Below, one piece after another: positions 27,672 through 34,969 of a stretch of 64,000 bases of DNA; position 1 is the stretch's first letter; each line of letters starts with the position of its first letter. A program made the position numbers and the translations under genes. Location of the stretch: assembly GCA_016916535.1 (NCBI GenBank), contig CP070276.1:2356001-2420000 (forward strand), written 5' to 3'. The DNA comes from Dysgonomonadaceae bacterium zrk40. GTDB lineage: Bacteria > Bacteroidota > Bacteroidia > Bacteroidales > Dysgonomonadaceae. The notes under the pieces were generated by a model. The model was not told the DNA's origin, did no database searches, and was given only the letters and a program-made list of their open reading frames with translations.

Positions 27672-28049
27672 CTATTCAGTTTTCTCGAAATGCATCTTTT
27701 GTAATGTCTCCTTAAACTCCGGCGAGGGTGTGAACACCACTCGCATATTCTTGATATGGGCGGCTGTGAAACTATCCGGTTCCGACACCCCTTCGCTCGA
27801 TAAAGAGAGACGCAGCGTGCCGAAATTGTTCAGGTTTACGCTGTAGCCCTCAGTAAGGTATCGGGGGATCTCATCCACCATATTCTCGATCACATTCATC
27901 ACATCACCGCGTGAGAGGGAGGATTTGCCTGCGATCCCCTTGCTCAACTGGTAATTGTTGATGGTTCCCGCCTTGACCGGACTGGCATACCACTTTCGTG
28001 TTGTTCCCGGTTCGAGCGGATTGGCTTTTTGAATCAGTTTATACTTCAT
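27672..28049 (-). CDS. HU-like DNA-binding protein, Bacteroidetes type
   Basis: Histone-like protein of 125 aa, longer than classical HU (90 aa). The N-terminal residues MKYKLIQKANPLEPGTTRKWYA form the extra strand seen in this Bacteroidetes family. The HU core follows: LSRGDVMNVIENMVDEIPRYLTEGYSVNLNNFGTLRLSLSSEG, then the end VRVVFTPSPEFKETLQ-like. Such proteins bend DNA and often sit near polysaccharide or surface loci, but no such locus is next to this one. Single gene. Its target and role cannot be told from sequence. Confidence 0.88.
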   Translation of the reverse strand: MKYKLIQKANPLEPGTTRKWYASPVKAGTINNYQLSKGIAGKSSLSRGDVMNVIENMVDEIPRYLTEGYSVNLNNFGTLRLSLSSEGVSEPDSFTAAHIKNMRVVFTPSPEFKETLQKMHFEKTE

Positions 28050-28646
28050 AGACGTATGTGGTTAATATTTTCTCCACTGCATTGGCGGCTTTACGACTCA
28101 TCGTGATTTTTTTTTTGCTTCTGTTGTTTCGTCCCTCATCCGTTTGTAACAAAATTGCTGAACGTTTAAAAACTTTGCTCTGACCGTTTGTCGTTTGTCG
28201 CTTGCCGTTCCTGTTTTTTGGGCTCCGACCGCTTGGAGATTTTTATCTCTCCTTATCACCGCCACTTTTTAATGGTGGCAAACATACGCTTTTCTATTGC
28301 TTTACGTTAGGATTTATGACCAAAATTGTAGGATAAACTACGCTTTAACATTTTATTATATTAGTGCATTTTGCGCAAAGACAAATGCTAAAATGCATAC
28401 AAATAAGTTAATACCTGTGCTGTTACCCGGTTTTGATCTAAATCATGTCACTGTCGCTTTTTTATTGACCTGTTTTTATGGGATCTTATCCCTGGTTTAA
28501 TTGTCTCTATTTCAAAAAACTCCGCTGTTCCGCTACCGTACGGGTGAGGGCAACAGCGAAAAAATTTTTTACAAATATACAACTTTGTTGTTGAAAACAA
28601 AAAAAGTTTAATAAAATATGGAGTGCCTTCCCCGATATTTTTCGAT
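28050..28646. other. 597-bp intergenic region, no gene
   Basis: AT-rich, with T-runs and short reiterations (GTTTGTC near 28187-28205). A small inverted repeat GCCAC ... GTGGC lies at 28261-28279, and the terminator of the regulator gene sits at 28513-28558. A 67-codon plus-strand frame (28297-28500) has no recognisable content. This gap is unusually long for the window, and any promoter for the HU-like gene must lie here. Confidence 0.55.
28513..28558 (-). terminator. terminator after hybrid regulator gene
   Basis: On the minus strand CGCTGTT ... AACAGCG, with an internal ACCCGTACGGTA pairing, followed by GGAGTTTTTTG. It lies about 90 bp after the regulator stop. Confidence 0.75.
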
Positions 28647-30377
28647 TCATCCTTCATTGAGGCTGGGAAGTCGCTGGTATTGAGTAGGTGTAACACCTGT
28701 ATGCTTTTTAAAAATTCGTGAAAAATAATTGACGTCGTAAATGCCGCACTCGGCGGCTACCTCACCAATGGCTTTCTGTTGTGACGCGAGGATTTTCCTG
28801 GCGTGTGCCATTTTCACCTGCAGGATGTAGGTGGAGGATGGTTTCCCTGCCACACTGTTCAAACGCCTGTTCAGCTGCGAGAGACTGAGGGCGAGCTCTT
28901 CTGCTAGCATCTTGGGGGAAAATGCCTGGTTCCTGATCTCACGGTGGATGATGTCGGTCACCTGCCTCAAAAACTCCAGCTGCTGACTCTCCGGTTCATC
29001 TTTCATCTCGTTGACCGGTTGTGCACGTTGGTATTTCTCCCGCAGCAGGTTCCTTGATTCCAGCAGTTTCTCCACCCTCAACTGCAGCTCCTCGGCACGG
29101 AATGGCTTGCTGAGGTAGGCATCGGCACCGCTTTGAAGTGCCTCCAGTCTGTCGTCAAGCGTGTTGCGGGCAGAAAGGAGGATTACCGGGATATGGTTCA
29201 ACAGGGGGGATGAGCGAAACGAACGGCACAGCTCCAGCCCGCTTTTTTGTGATGTGTTGCTGTCAGCAATCACGATGTCGGGAATATGTTTCAGTGCCAG
29301 TTCGTGTGCCATCGTACCTCCGGGGACAACGAGGAGGTTGTATCGGTTGGGATGGAACAATGTGCCGAGATAACCTGCCATGTCGTTGTTCTCCTCCACA
29401 AGGAGGATCAGCTCACGGGGGTCATTTGCATGGATGGAGGGATTGACGGAATTGCTTGTCATCACCAACTCCGTCTCATATTCCTCCTTTGAGGGGTCGA
29501 ATGCAAGCGGCCGGGGAGTCTCTTCCGGAGGAGCGGCAGCTTTTTCGTTCCGGATGGGAAGCTGAAGGGTGAAGGTGGTGCCTTTGCCCTCACTGCTGTT
29601 CACCCTGATGCATCCTTTCAATCTTGTCACCAACTGTTTGCTGAGCATCAGTTCTGTTTCTGTTTTAACCGGCTCCCCGTTGATGTCTTCGTGATAACAG
29701 GGCTCAAACAAAGATGGCAGCTCTTGCTTGCTGATGCCTTTGCCATGGTCCACCACCTTGATGACGTAATTCTTTTGATTCCCCCGTTGCCGCTCCACGA
29801 TGAGAAAGATCCTGGAACCCTCACGGCTGCTTTCCAACGCTTTGTTGAGCAGTAGGTGCAGTATCTGTTCGAGATGAGCGGGGTGGAAGTCGGTTTCTAT
29901 TTGTGTCTCTTCACTGAAAAAGACCAGCTCAACACCTTTCTTGCGGGTCACAAGCAGGTATGATTCGGCAACCATCTCCAGGAATGCCACTACGTTTCCA
30001 TGCTTCCAGGCATCGGGTGCATCTGCGGTCTCATAACCGGTCACCACCTGCATTCGGTTGGCAAGGTCGTTCAGTATCCTGCCTTGCCGCTCAATGGTTC
30101 CCAGGTAGGTGTGGTTGTTGTTGCCCGTTTGATTCCCCTCCCGGAGGTGCCGGCTCAGTCCCTGAATGATGGTAAGGGGGGAGCGAAATTCATGTACCAA
30201 TCCCCGCAAGAAACGTGTACGCATCTTCTCGCTTTGCTGCATTCGGGACAAAGCACGGGTGCGTTGCACCAGCAGGATAGACAAGGTGATTGCAATTGCT
30301 GCAAGCAGTAGGATGATGAGCATCACGGGCATCGAGACACCCGTGTTGTCAGGTAGATAGATTGTTAGTTTGTTCAC
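28647..30377 (-). CDS. hybrid histidine kinase - response regulator - AraC regulator without a periplasmic sensor
   Basis: One-piece signalling protein, 576 aa, GTG start (ATG at residue 16 is possible). Order: one membrane helix (about 17-38); dimerisation domain with phospho-acceptor His in GLVHEFRSPLTII; ATPase domain with N-box LLLNKALESSREG, DHGKGI and GTTFTL; receiver domain with acidic pocket VEEN, phospho-acceptor Asp in VIADSN and Lys in LSKPF; AraC-type HTH with VAAECGIYDVNYFSRIFKKHTGVTPTQYQ. All phosphorelay residues are present. Bacteroidetes hybrid two-component regulators normally carry a long periplasmic propeller domain; here almost nothing precedes the helix, so the input is unknown. 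No glycan locus adjoins. Confidence 0.93.
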   Translation of the reverse strand: MNKLTIYLPDNTGVSMPVMLIILLLAAIAITLSILLVQRTRALSRMQQSEKMRTRFLRGLVHEFRSPLTIIQGLSRHLREGNQTGNNNHTYLGTIERQGRILNDLANRMQVVTGYETADAPDAWKHGNVVAFLEMVAESYLLVTRKKGVELVFFSEETQIETDFHPAHLEQILHLLLNKALESSREGSRIFLIVERQRGNQKNYVIKVVDHGKGISKQELPSLFEPCYHEDINGEPVKTETELMLSKQLVTRLKGCIRVNSSEGKGTTFTLQLPIRNEKAAAPPEETPRPLAFDPSKEEYETELVMTSNSVNPSIHANDPRELILLVEENNDMAGYLGTLFHPNRYNLLVVPGGTMAHELALKHIPDIVIADSNTSQKSGLELCRSFRSSPLLNHIPVILLSARNTLDDRLEALQSGADAYLSKPFRAEELQLRVEKLLESRNLLREKYQRAQPVNEMKDEPESQQLEFLRQVTDIIHREIRNQAFSPKMLAEELALSLSQLNRRLNSVAGKPSSTYILQVKMAHARKILASQQKAIGEVAAECGIYDVNYFSRIFKKHTGVTPTQYQRLPSLNEG

Positions 30378-30395
30378 GACTGTTTTCAGTTAGCA

Positions 30396-30403
30396 CAAAA
30401 GTA
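30396..30403 (-). promoter_or_regulatory. -7 box of hybrid regulator promoter
   Basis: TACTTTTG on the minus strand, 19 bp upstream of the GTG start. The closeness supports the GTG start and a short leader. Confidence 0.55.
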
Positions 30404-30512
30404 ACAGCATTTTTCACATGCAATATTAGCACTTATTTTGAGAATGACAAAAGAAGTGCTTAAAATTATGCTTGTAAACAGGCGGAATAAAAATCTGGTG
30501 AACCGCTCACTC

Positions 30513-31265
30513 CTAATTGATACGCACTGTGAGGGAGAGGTTGAGCATGGGCCACCAGTTGAGCGTCTCCTGTGATACCGGCAGTTCGAGCTCCTCGGCC
30601 ATGCGGTTCACCCAATCGCGTCCGGCCTCGTTGAGGTTATCGCTATCCAGGCGGTATTTGCCCTGGTAGACCGCACCCAGCTCAAACCTGACGCCCACCC
30701 GGTTCTTCGGGATGGTTCTGCCCAGGGCCACACCAATATAGGGTTTCAAGCTGTTCCCCATGGTCAGCAGGGCGTCAAAGCTACCGTCGCTGTTGGGTTG
30801 AAAGACGATATCCTCGTAGGTGAGGGAGGGTTCCTCGCCCATTGCAGCGGAGATTGTTTCGTAGTCGTGAATCAGTCCCTTCCCATCAACGCTGTTGCTG
30901 CCGACGTAAAAGCCGCCGGTCAGACTGAAGATGCTGTTGCGCACCGGGTAATAGTCGAGCATCAGTTTAAAATTGGGGAAGGTGATGGAGGCCTCGGTGA
31001 TTTCTGCCTCCACCGTGGGAGTGATGCCATATTCCTCGTAGCCTTCGATCTCCGCTTCAAACGAAGCAACATCCTGACGGCTGTAACCAAGATAATCGAA
31101 GCCGGCACGCAGTGAGAAGTGTGGAGAGAGGTTGGTGGCTGCCTGCAGGCCTACGCCATAGAGACCTCCGTTGATGCCTGCCGACCAGTGTGTGAAGGGG
31201 CGTTCCTGTGCATGGATGGCGATGATGCAAAGCCCGAGGAGGATTGTAAAGATAAATTTTCTCAT
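30513..31265 (-). CDS. outer-membrane beta-barrel protein of unknown function
   Basis: Secreted protein, 250 aa. The signal peptide MRKFIFTILLGLCIIAIHA is followed by QERPFTHWSAGINGGLYGVGLQAATNLSPHFSLRAGFDYLGYS, a glycine/aromatic alternating pattern of a small barrel. Further strands include FKLMLDYYPVRNSIFSLTGGFYVGSN and LKPYIGVALGRTIPKNRVGVRFELGAVYQG, and the last strand LNLSLTVRIN ends in an aliphatic/aromatic pattern. It looks like the outer-membrane-protein-beta-barrel families common in Bacteroidetes (about eight to ten strands). No partner gene is adjacent. Function unknown. Confidence 0.8.
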   Translation of the reverse strand: MRKFIFTILLGLCIIAIHAQERPFTHWSAGINGGLYGVGLQAATNLSPHFSLRAGFDYLGYSRQDVASFEAEIEGYEEYGITPTVEAEITEASITFPNFKLMLDYYPVRNSIFSLTGGFYVGSNSVDGKGLIHDYETISAAMGEEPSLTYEDIVFQPNSDGSFDALLTMGNSLKPYIGVALGRTIPKNRVGVRFELGAVYQGKYRLDSDNLNEAGRDWVNRMAEELELPVSQETLNWWPMLNLSLTVRIN

Positions 31266-31340
31266 ATCAGGTGCAGCTAAAAGGTGAATGATTCAGGAAA
31301 CAATCACACATATATAAGATTTAACAATCATTCCAACTTT

Positions 31341-31368
31341 TTTGTTTTCCAAAAAAAGAGTAAGTTTG
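31341..31368 (+). promoter_or_regulatory. promoter of thioredoxin-fold lipoprotein gene
   Basis: TTTG at 31341-31344 and TAAGTTTG at 31361-31368 (TAnnTTTG), 16 bp apart and 19 bp before the start. The spacing is slightly short of the usual 19-21. Confidence 0.55.
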
Positions 31369-31387
31369 CACCCTTAATTGAAATGAT

Positions 31388-32548
31388 ATGAAGAAACAGG
31401 GATTCATTGTTTTTATACTCCTGCTCGGGGTTCTCATGATCACCGGATGTACGCAAGGCGACCGGTTCACGGTGGAAGGAAATATCGTTGCTGCCGAAGG
31501 TGATACACTCTACCTGGAACAGCGGGCACTTGCCGGTGTGGAGCTGCTCGACTCGGTGGTACTTGACAAGGAGGGTGCGTTTCGTTTCCGGCAGCCGGCG
31601 CCGGACAATCCTGAGTTTTATCAACTCCGTCTGGGTGGCCTGATGGCAGCCTTCGCGGTGGACTCGTCTGAGACACTCCGTGTGACAGCTGACGGTTCGG
31701 ATCTCTATCGCTCTTTCAAGGTGATGGATTCGCCCACCAACGATCAGCTTCGGCAGGTGGATCGTTTGGTGATTGATGCTGCAGCCGCTCTCAAGCAACT
31801 GGAGGAGGAGCACAAGGCGGGATCGATCGACGACATGGCTTTCATCAGCCAGCTCGACTCCGCCCTGCTCAATTATAAGGGGGAGATTTCTAAACTGATC
31901 CTGGGCAATCCCACCGGTGCAGCCGCTTACTATGCCCTGTTCCAAAAGATCAACAACTTCCTGATTTTCGATCCTTACGACCGTCGCGATTACGCCATGT
32001 TCGGGGCGGTAGCCACCTCCTGGAATCGTTTTTACCCGGAGAGCGATCGTACCCGCCACCTCTACGAGTTCACCATGAACGCCCTGAAGGTGCGACGTCA
32101 ACAGGAGCAACAGGCTGAACTGCTTGAGAACGCAGTGCCGGAGACCGGTACGGGATTGCCCGACATCGTGCTCCCGGTGGTGAGTGGTGAGAAAGTGAGT
32201 CTCTCCTCCCTGCAAGGGAAGGTGGTGCTGCTCGATTTCACGGTGTATGGATCCGACTTCTCTCCCCGGCACAACATCGACTTGAATGCGCTCTACGAAC
32301 GTTACCGCGAGAGTGGGCTGGAGATCTACCAGATCTCGTTCGACTCGGATGAGCATTTCTGGAAAACAGCTGCCAGCAACCTGCCCTGGATCGCCGTGCG
32401 TGATCCCCAATCGGTGAACAGCCGCCTGCTCCCGCTCTACAACGTGAGAGAGCTGCCCACAGCCTTTATCATGAATCGGGACGGTGATCCGGTGGTGCGT
32501 ATCGAATCGTATGCCAGCCTTGAGGAGGAACTGAAAAAGTTGCTCTGA
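31388..32548 (+). CDS. TlpA/AhpC-TSA-fold lipoprotein lacking the CXXC redox site
   Basis: Envelope lipoprotein, 386 aa. The lipobox ITGC gives Cys21 after a hydrophobic signal. The N-terminal domain (about 28-110) looks like the DUF4369 domain that precedes many Bacteroidetes thiol-disulfide proteins (FTVEGNIVAAEGDTLYLEQ); a helical middle and a thioredoxin-like C-terminal domain (about 255-386, LPVVSGEKVSLSSLQGKVVLLDF) follow. Where TlpA/ResA have WCGPC this protein has TVYGSDFSP, with no cysteine, so it cannot do thiol-disulfide exchange at that site. The cis-Pro loop (ELPTAF) is kept. Probably a binding or scaffolding relative. It starts just after its promoter; greA follows from a separate one. 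Confidence 0.85.
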   Translation: MKKQGFIVFILLLGVLMITGCTQGDRFTVEGNIVAAEGDTLYLEQRALAGVELLDSVVLDKEGAFRFRQPAPDNPEFYQLRLGGLMAAFAVDSSETLRVTADGSDLYRSFKVMDSPTNDQLRQVDRLVIDAAAALKQLEEEHKAGSIDDMAFISQLDSALLNYKGEISKLILGNPTGAAAYYALFQKINNFLIFDPYDRRDYAMFGAVATSWNRFYPESDRTRHLYEFTMNALKVRRQQEQQAELLENAVPETGTGLPDIVLPVVSGEKVSLSSLQGKVVLLDFTVYGSDFSPRHNIDLNALYERYRESGLEIYQISFDSDEHFWKTAASNLPWIAVRDPQSVNSRLLPLYNVRELPTAFIMNRDGDPVVRIESYASLEEELKKLL

Positions 32549-32564
32549 AACTTTTTCCCCAATT

Positions 32565-32596
32565 TTTGTTTTTATGGAATAAAGTTTTTATCTTTG
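32565..32596 (+). promoter_or_regulatory. greA promoter, near-consensus
   Basis: TTTG at 32565-32568, 20-bp spacer, TATCTTTG at 32589-32596: the best match to the Bacteroidetes -33/-7 consensus in this window. It implies a greA leader of about 100 nt. Confidence 0.75.
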
Positions 32597-32609
32597 TGGT
32601 AATTACATC

Positions 32610-32675
32610 ATGGAAAAAGGGAGTTCCGGTCTTGTTGAAAAAGGCCGGAATTCTTTTTCTTTGTGTTGTTTATAA
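32610..32675 (+). CDS. possible 21-codon leader peptide in greA 5' UTR
   Basis: ATG at 32610, TAA at 32673-32675, 21 residues (begins MEKGSSGLVEKG, ends SLCCL). The frame spans the terminator-like hairpin at 32621-32663, so ribosomes on it could alter folding. No clear ribosome-binding site is visible, and composition gives no single repeated regulatory codon. It may be chance. Confidence 0.3.
   Translation: MEKGSSGLVEKGRNSFSLCCL
32621..32663 (+). promoter_or_regulatory. attenuator-like hairpin in greA leader
   Basis: GAGTTCCGG (32621-32629) pairs with CCGGAATTC (32645-32653), nine pairs with one G-U, followed by TTTTTCTTTG. It lies between the promoter and the greA start, in the transcribed leader. 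It has the form of an intrinsic terminator. E. coli greA also has a leader terminator that yields GraL RNA; functional equivalence here is inference. Confidence 0.6.
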
Positions 32676-32704
32676 CAAGTATCAAAACAAAGAAATTACA
32701 CGTT

Positions 32705-33175
32705 ATGGCAGTAACCTACATGACCGAAGATGGACTTCGGAAATTGAAAGAAGAACTGATAGAGCTGGAGTCAGTGCAACGGCCTGAGATCTCACGTCAG
32801 ATTGCAGAGGCACGTGACAAAGGTGATCTGTCGGAAAATGCGGAGTATGATGCCGCCAAGGAGGCACAGGGAATGCTGGAGGCCAAGATTGCACAGTTGA
32901 AAACGCTGATCGCAAGTGCCCGGCTCATTGATGAAAGCAGCATCGGCACCGATGAGGTGCAGATCATGAACAAGGTGACCATTCGCAACCTGCAAACAAA
33001 GAAGTCGATGACTTACACCCTTGTTTCGGAGAGCGAAGCGGACCTTAAAAGCGGTAAGATCGCGGTCAGCACCCCCATCGCACAGGGACTGATGGGCAAG
33101 AAGGTGGGTGACGTGGCCGAAATCAAGGTTCCTTCCGGAACAATGACATTTGAAATAGTGGAAATATCAATCTGA
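32705..33175 (+). CDS. greA: transcription elongation factor GreA
   Basis: Cleavage factor that rescues backtracked RNA polymerase, 156 aa from the chosen ATG (MAVTYMTEDGLRKLKEEL); upstream in-frame codons are not family-like. The N-terminal coiled coil carries the acidic tip in GDLSENAEYDAAKEAQ, holding the conserved D-x-x-E-N-x-E-Y; the C-terminal FKBP-like domain ends SEADLKSGKIAVSTPIAQGLMGKKVGDVAEIKVPSG. The HIT gene follows after 5 bp, so the two are co-transcribed. The leader contains a terminator-like hairpin. Confidence 0.97.
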   Translation: MAVTYMTEDGLRKLKEELIELESVQRPEISRQIAEARDKGDLSENAEYDAAKEAQGMLEAKIAQLKTLIASARLIDESSIGTDEVQIMNKVTIRNLQTKKSMTYTLVSESEADLKSGKIAVSTPIAQGLMGKKVGDVAEIKVPSGTMTFEIVEISI

Positions 33176-33180
33176 AAAAA

Positions 33181-33579
33181 ATGGCAACCATTTTCAGCCG
33201 GATCATCTCAGGGGAGATCCCATCCTACCGGGTGGCCGAAGATGATCGTTTTTTTGCTTTTCTCGACATCAACCCGATGCAGGCGGGGCATACCCTGGTG
33301 GTGCCCAAACAGGAGACCGATTACCTGTTCGATTTAGATGATGCACTCTTGGCCGACATGATGCTTTTTGCCAAAAGAGTGGCAAGGGCGATTGAAAAAG
33401 CGGTGGAGTGCCGCCGCGTGGGAGTGATGGTGATCGGCCTCGAGGTGCCGCATGCCCACATCCACCTGATCCCGATTCAACAGGAGGGAGACATGAGTCT
33501 TGCCCGCAAGAGAGTAGAATTGACAGAAGAGGAGTTCAAGCAAATCGCGTTGCGGATAGAAGCCGCATTTGATGCGTGA
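33181..33579 (+). CDS. HIT-family nucleotide-binding hydrolase
   Basis: Histidine-triad protein, 132 aa. N-terminal IFSRIISGEIPSYRVAEDDRFFAFLDINPMQAGHTLVVPK is typical of the HinT/Fhit-like branch. The catalytic triad HAHIHLIPI has three alternating histidines followed by hydrophobics. Family members hydrolyse nucleoside phosphoramidates or dinucleoside polyphosphates in the cytosol. It begins 5 bp after greA and ends before a strong terminator (33618-33655). Precise substrate unknown. Confidence 0.93.
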   Translation: MATIFSRIISGEIPSYRVAEDDRFFAFLDINPMQAGHTLVVPKQETDYLFDLDDALLADMMLFAKRVARAIEKAVECRRVGVMVIGLEVPHAHIHLIPIQQEGDMSLARKRVELTEEEFKQIALRIEAAFDA

Positions 33580-33617
33580 AGTTTTGTGCTGCAGAGCACA
33601 AGGAGAAAACAGACGAA

Positions 33618-33655
33618 GAGGCTGTCTCAATTTACAAATGAGATGGCTTTTTTTT
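33618..33655 (+). terminator. terminator of greA-HIT operon
   Basis: GAGGCTGTCTCA ... TGAGATGGC followed by eight T. It is the same sequence family as the terminators at 33855-33899 and 60366-60400. Confidence 0.88.
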
Positions 33656-33720
33656 ATCCCACCCACTAAGATTCGCCTTAGTTGGCTTTTTACTGCGTAT
33701 CAATTCAGTCGTAACTGACT

Positions 33721-33754
33721 CTAATCTGGTTCGAATCTATTAGAACGAGATTAG
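33721..33754. repeat. inverted repeat overlapping the 11-bp array
   Basis: CTAATCTGGTTCGAAT (33723-33738 region) and ATTAGAACGAGATTAG pair at 14 of 16 positions with almost no loop. The right arm is the first repeat unit of the array and part of the next. Confidence 0.6.
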
Positions 33755-33793
33755 AACCATATTAGAACCATATTAGAACGAGATTAGAACCTG
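33739..33793. repeat. five tandem 11-bp repeats (ATTAGAACnnn)
   Basis: Units ATTAGAACGAG, ATTAGAACCAT, ATTAGAACCAT, ATTAGAACGAG, ATTAGAACCTG without gaps. The first eight bases are invariant and the last three vary. The 11-bp period places units on nearly the same helical face. Confidence 0.92.
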
Positions 33794-33854
33794 TAGCGAA
33801 GAAGGTAGGCTGTTTCTTCCTCAAATAGGGCTACTCAAACTGTAACCTATAAAC

Positions 33855-33899
33855 AAAAAAAGGCTATCTCATTTTATATCATGAGACAGCCTCTTTTTT
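33855..33899. terminator. bidirectional terminator before coaA end
   Basis: AGGCTATCTCAT (33861-33872) and ATGAGACAGCCT (33881-33892) with A- and T-runs outside. On the minus strand it lies 12 bp after the coaA stop. Confidence 0.88.
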
Positions 33900-33910
33900 G
33901 TTGAGTGTAG

Positions 33911-34861
33911 TCAGATTTTCCGGATACGGACGCCCCTGACAAAATGGCACTCTCCCTTCTCCAGAATCAGGTCGGCCCGGAAGCGGGTGGGGAGGATGTT
34001 CTGCTGCAGGTTTACCAAGTTGATCTCATCCCACACCTCATTGGCGAACTTCATCAGCTCCTCTTCCGAGTAGGTGGCGTATCGGTGGAAATAAGACTCA
34101 GGGTTTCGGAAAGCAGTCTGCTGCAGCTTCTTGAACCGTTCGAGGTACCACTCCCGTAAGTTGCGCTCGCTGGCATCCACATAGATGGAGAAGTCGAAGA
34201 AGTCGGAGACGAACACCCTCCGCTTTGGTTTCTTGGCCGTGTTCACCTGTAGCACATTGATTCCCTCCACGATCAGGATATCGGGACGTTCAATGGTCTG
34301 TATCTCTCCCTCCAGCACATCATAGTAGAGGTGCGAATAGAGTGGCACCTCCAGGAGCTCCTTCCCCGATTTCACGCTGGCCAGGAAGGCCAGCAGCCGT
34401 TTGGCATCATAACTTTCGGGAAAACCCTTCCGGTTAAGGATGCCCCGTCGCTCCAGCTCTGCATTGGAATAGAGAAAGCCGTCGGTGGTAATCAGTTCTA
34501 CTTTTGGTGCACCGGGTGTCATGGAGAGCAGCTTCTGCAATACCCTCGCCGTGGTGCTCTTCCCCGCGGCCACGCTGCCGGCGATGCCAATGATGTAAGG
34601 TATAGGGTGGCTGGTGTTGTGGAAGAACTGATCGCGCTCGTTGTGCAGGTTGCGGTAGTGCGTCAGGTGGATCTGCAACAGGCGGATCATCGGGATGTAG
34701 ATCTCCTCCACCTCTTTTGTAGTGAGCGGTTCGTTGAGGGCCTGCAGCCGTGTGAGATCGATGTCGGAAACGGGAAACATGGGATGTTCATCCAACATGC
34801 TCCACGCCTTACGCGTGAAGGCACGAAAGGGTGAGTAGGTAACCTCGTAGGTTTTGTTCAT
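33911..34861 (-). CDS. coaA: pantothenate kinase, type I (CoaA)
   Basis: First step of coenzyme A synthesis, ATP-dependent phosphorylation of pantothenate in the cytosol. 316 aa from the ATG at 34861 (MNKTYEVTYSPFRAFTRKAW); the extra upstream frame is not family-like and would run past the promoter. The Walker A motif is GIAGSVAAGKSTTARVL; ELITTDGFLYSNAELERRG and VEGINVLQ are family landmarks. Length equals E. coli CoaA. A TATATTTG promoter box lies 25 bp upstream. Single gene. Confidence 0.95.
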   Translation of the reverse strand: MNKTYEVTYSPFRAFTRKAWSMLDEHPMFPVSDIDLTRLQALNEPLTTKEVEEIYIPMIRLLQIHLTHYRNLHNERDQFFHNTSHPIPYIIGIAGSVAAGKSTTARVLQKLLSMTPGAPKVELITTDGFLYSNAELERRGILNRKGFPESYDAKRLLAFLASVKSGKELLEVPLYSHLYYDVLEGEIQTIERPDILIVEGINVLQVNTAKKPKRRVFVSDFFDFSIYVDASERNLREWYLERFKKLQQTAFRNPESYFHRYATYSEEELMKFANEVWDEINLVNLQQNILPTRFRADLILEKGECHFVRGVRIRKI

Positions 34862-34885
34862 CTCTGTTGATAGCTTTTCTTGCTG

Positions 34886-34893
34886 CAAATATA
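34886..34893 (-). promoter_or_regulatory. -7 box of coaA promoter
   Basis: TATATTTG on the minus strand, 25 bp upstream of the ATG. It supports the start at 34861 rather than the longer frame. Confidence 0.6.
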
Positions 34894-34904
34894 CGGAAAA
34901 AGTA

Positions 34905-34942
34905 CAAAAAAGGGAATCCCACTTACGAGGATCCCCTTTTTT
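34905..34942 (-). terminator. terminator after htpG
   Basis: AAAAAAGGGAATCC ... GGATCCCCTTTTTT, one A-C mismatch, 28 bp downstream of the htpG stop. Near-symmetric, so active in either direction. Confidence 0.82.
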
Positions 34943-34969
34943 ATGCAATTATCTCTGTTGTTGTCCGGT

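Larger units (their letters stand above)
33580..33910. other. 331-bp convergent intergenic region with repeats
   Basis: Between the HIT gene and coaA, tail to tail. It holds a small palindrome, TTGTGCT-gcag-AGCACAA (33584-33601), two terminators of the same family facing each other (33618-33655 and 33855-33899), and five 11-bp tandem repeats (33739-33793) in between. No gene. Confidence 0.75.

Noticed and set aside
28297-28500. 67-codon plus-strand frame in the 597-bp gap
   Set aside because: No initiation context, no homology recognised, no operon partner.
31328-32410. 360-codon minus-strand frame over the thioredoxin-fold lipoprotein
   Set aside because: The plus-strand gene has a promoter, signal peptide and lipobox; the antisense frame has none.
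33739-33793. CRISPR-like array
   Set aside because: Units are 11 bp with 3-bp variable ends and no spacers; no cas genes in the window.
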